Source of the DNA: CAXBBB01 sp963793245
GTDB taxonomy: Bacteria; Bacteroidota; Rhodothermia; Rhodothermales; BA12
Assembly (NCBI GenBank): GCA_963793245.1
Contig: CAWBZG010000002.1
Span: 434,001-498,000 of the forward strand
DNA length: 64,000 nucleotides
Direction: 5' to 3'
The position numbers and the translations under genes were made by a program. Positions 62,113-64,000 of this stretch are shown here, in pieces. The notes beneath the pieces are model-generated. The model made no database searches. It was not told the DNA's origin and saw nothing but the letters and a program-made list of their open reading frames with translations. Position 1 is the first letter of the stretch, and every line of letters begins with the position of its first letter.

Positions 62113-63888
62113 CTATCGCGTTACCGAAGTCCTCCTCTGCTTGCTCCGATGAATGCTCTCAACTATGGCACGGCGGGTGTCGTCGGTGCGCTGGGTCCGT
62201 ACCTCAATGAGTGTCGACGTATGGCGAGCGACGGCGTCCTGGTAGGCACCGGCGAATGCAGAAAGCGACTCAGGCGCAGAATAGTGCAGCCCGAACTGGG
62301 TCGCTGCTCCGCTAAACGTCATGCCATGCGGCGTTCCGAACAACCGCTCGAATGGGTCGGCCTGCTCGTTGGCACCGAACGCGGCGATAGGCAACTGCCC
62401 GAAGATGCCGCCGCCATCGTTGTTGACGACGACGATGACGACACGCTGGCCCAGATCACGCAGTAGTGCTAGGCTGTTCAGGTCGTGGAGCATCGCTAGG
62501 TCGCCGATGAGCAGCGTCGTGCCTCTTCCGGTTGCATGAGCGATACCTGCCGCCGTTGCAACCGTCCCGTCGATCCCGCTTGCACCCCGGTTTGCAAACA
62601 CGCGCACGCGCGGCCCATCTGTCGTGGCGAAGGTGTCGATGTCTCGAATCGGCATTGACGCGGCGATGACCAGCGGATCATCCGGCGGAAGAAGCTGCGT
62701 CAATCGGTGGGCCAGTCCGGGTTCGGTGAGGGTGCCGAGCTGTGGACGAGCGGCCTGCCATGCGGCGTCGGAAGCGTTGCGCCACTCTTCCAACCAGTCA
62801 CCTGCATCACGCTGGGGAATGGCATTGGTAAGATTCCTCAGCGTCGCGGCGACATCGCCGACGAGAACGTGGGACGCGCGGTGATACGGGTCGATTCGAT
62901 TGGATCCTGATCGAATGCTCGCCCAAACGCCCGGACGTGTCGCCTCCAACCATCGCAGAACGCGGCCCGATACGGGCATTCCGCCAACCAGAACAACGGC
63001 GTCGGGCTGGTGTGCGTGGCCGAAGTCGGACGAGGCCAGCGCCAGGTCGTGATGCATCGCTCGTGAGTCGCCCAGACGACCTTGCGAGACGATGTCGGCC
63101 AGAACGGGCCAGCCCATCCGCTCTCCCAACCGGTAAGCAGCGTCGGCCTCAGCTGACGAATTCAGTCGTCCAGCGACGATGACACCGTGTTCGCTGTCGT
63201 GAAGCGCTTGGGCCAACTCGTTGATCGGTGCTGCGGCTTGTGCGAACGCATGGTGTGGTGTAGTCGGCGTCGGCGCTGCTGGTGGGGCATCTGGCGAGGG
63301 CCACAGCGGTTTGCGAAACGGTGCGTTGAGATGGACCGGACCGGCGTGCGGGTGCTGCGCACGGAAAACGGCCTGTGCTCCACTCGTCGTCCAACTCCTT
63401 GGATCGCCGTCTGCGTGAGGCGTCGGCAAATCCATGCTCCATCGGGCGACGCTGTCGAAGAAGCCGGGTTGGTGGATCGTCTGGTTGGCGCCGGTTTGTC
63501 TCAGTTCTGGCGGACGGTCTGCGGTCAGCAAGAGGAGCGGCACATCGTCTGCATCGGCTTCGACGGCGGCAGGCATTTCGTTGGCGACGGCCGTTCCACT
63601 TGTCGTGATACAGACAGCCGGAACGCCGGTCGCGCGTCCGACACCCAACGCGAAGAATGCCGCCCCACGCTCGTCCCAGTGGACGGTCAGGTCAAGGTCG
63701 GGGTGCTCGAGTGCGGCCATTGCCAGTGCCGTCGATCGCGATCCAGGCGAGCAGACCGCGTACCGCACACCCGAGTCGACAAAAGACTGAACCAGCGCGC
63801 GTGCGTGGGCGCGGTTGGCGACGGCCTGATCAGCATCTCCGCCCGTGCCAGCGGTATCTGTGGCACGGGAGTCTGAGTGGTCGGGCAT
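62113..63888 (-). CDS. menD: 2-succinyl-5-enolpyruvyl-6-hydroxy-3-cyclohexene-1-carboxylate synthase
   Basis: The 591-residue product has the MenD and ThDP-enzyme landmarks: YAVCSPGSRSTALAMAA, HWDERGAAFFALGVGRATG, CITTSGTAVANEMPAAVEA, LTADRPPELRQTGANQTI, the middle domain with AGRLNSS, and the ThDP site IGDLAMLHDLNSLALL and VVVNNDGGGIFGQLP. It makes SEPHCHC in menaquinone synthesis. The ATG at 63888 overlaps the stop of an upstream gene (TGATG). Other men genes are not adjacent except possibly the partial upstream gene. Confidence 0.95.
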   Translation of the reverse strand: MPDHSDSRATDTAGTGGDADQAVANRAHARALVQSFVDSGVRYAVCSPGSRSTALAMAALEHPDLDLTVHWDERGAAFFALGVGRATGVPAVCITTSGTAVANEMPAAVEADADDVPLLLLTADRPPELRQTGANQTIHQPGFFDSVARWSMDLPTPHADGDPRSWTTSGAQAVFRAQHPHAGPVHLNAPFRKPLWPSPDAPPAAPTPTTPHHAFAQAAAPINELAQALHDSEHGVIVAGRLNSSAEADAAYRLGERMGWPVLADIVSQGRLGDSRAMHHDLALASSDFGHAHQPDAVVLVGGMPVSGRVLRWLEATRPGVWASIRSGSNRIDPYHRASHVLVGDVAATLRNLTNAIPQRDAGDWLEEWRNASDAAWQAARPQLGTLTEPGLAHRLTQLLPPDDPLVIAASMPIRDIDTFATTDGPRVRVFANRGASGIDGTVATAAGIAHATGRGTTLLIGDLAMLHDLNSLALLRDLGQRVVIVVVNNDGGGIFGQLPIAAFGANEQADPFERLFGTPHGMTFSGAATQFGLHYSAPESLSAFAGAYQDAVARHTSTLIEVRTQRTDDTRRAIVESIHRSKQRRTSVTR

Positions 63889-64000
63889 CAGCGGTATTCG
63901 GGATTGGGGTGGTCGAAGCGGGAGCCGTCGTCCCACGCAGTTCGCATGTTGCCCCATGCTGGAATGCCACCCGCGTCCTTGAGCATTCGAGCCAAATGGA
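63888..64000 (-). CDS. 3' end of a gene upstream of menD (partial)
   Basis: On the minus strand an open frame runs from the window edge to TGA at 63890-63888, which overlaps the menD start as TGATG. The last 36 or so residues are LARMLKDAGGIPAWGNMRTA then WDDGSRFDHPNPEYR. I do not recognise them. The overlap indicates it is the gene before menD in an operon; a menaquinone role is possible but is only inferred from position. Confidence 0.5.
   Translation of the reverse strand, partial: HLARMLKDAGGIPAWGNMRTAWDDGSRFDHPNPEYR

Noticed and set aside
1..64000. CRISPR arrays, insertion sequences with transposase, rRNA genes
   Set aside because: I saw no regularly spaced direct repeats, transposase motifs or rRNA segments in the window.

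Overview
This window is chromosomal DNA of a GC-rich (about 60% by eye) Gram-negative member of the Bacteroidota/Rhodothermota side of the tree, most like Rhodothermales and relatives. The evidence is a type IX secretion C-terminal sorting domain at the left edge, a PorZ-like propeller protein, TonB-dependent receptors with carboxypeptidase-like N-domains (one followed by a DUF4249 lipoprotein), LptC/OstA/LptB, a menaquinone gene (menD), PBP2/RodA and many lipobox lipoproteins. It is atypical for Bacteroidota in carrying a flagellar basal-body cluster. Genus cannot be set from this window alone.

Layout. 0-3.4 kb: end of a T9SS cargo protein, a carbohydrate pair (DUF4434 and AGE-family epimerase) and a DUF4230 protein. 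3.4-6.5 kb: lptC-ostA-lptB for LPS export, with a dispersed palindromic repeat lodged in the 3' end of ostA. 6.6-8.7 kb: remains of a transmembrane sensor histidine kinase broken by many frameshifts, then tRNA-Leu(CAA). 8.9-20.3 kb: M20 peptidase, a duplicated-domain exported protein, nuoH, a DUF3108-like protein, two small hydrophilic proteins, an SDR, a STAS-like protein, a TonB receptor/DUF4249 pair and two paralogous lipoproteins. 20.3-21.9 kb: DUF421 protein and CaCA antiporter. 21.9-27.4 kb: flgB-flgC-orf87-fliE, a hairpin, then fliF-fliG-fliH, all on the minus strand; flgB and fliF each have a sigma-54-type promoter at exactly the same distance from the start codon. 27.6-35.3 kb: histidine phosphatase, NhaC antiporter, a bacterial GH47 lipoprotein, a TonB receptor, an HSL-type hydrolase and an SDR. 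35.4-35.9 kb: tRNA-Pro(CGG) and a GIY-YIG ORF bracketed by duplicated tRNA/hairpin sequence. 36-42.3 kb: MBL hydrolase, GT4 glycosyltransferase, long-chain acyl-CoA ligase, pyrD and a PhzF protein. 42.3-49 kb: a 1060-residue peptidase/propeller/barrel protein divergent from mrdA-mrdB. 49-56 kb: PfpI protein, surface or periplasmic propeller and FG-GAP proteins, and a PEBP protein. 56-64 kb: ribH, porZ-like, tRNA-His and tRNA-Glu, methyltransferase, DUF4105 protein, a short PAS-MCP, menD and an upstream partial gene.

The genes fall into envelope building (lpt, mrdAB), outer-membrane uptake (two TonB systems), secreted beta-propeller proteins, flagellar motility with chemotaxis, and core metabolism. 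At least seven otherwise intact genes are split by a single frameshift, several at short G/C runs. Either the assembly carries indel errors or some of these are real slippage or decay. The sensor-kinase locus has many more breaks than any other gene and is probably a true pseudogene. The most unusual structures are the GIY-YIG/tRNA-Pro duplication, the matched sigma-54 promoters and a 20-bp near-palindrome found at two distant loci.
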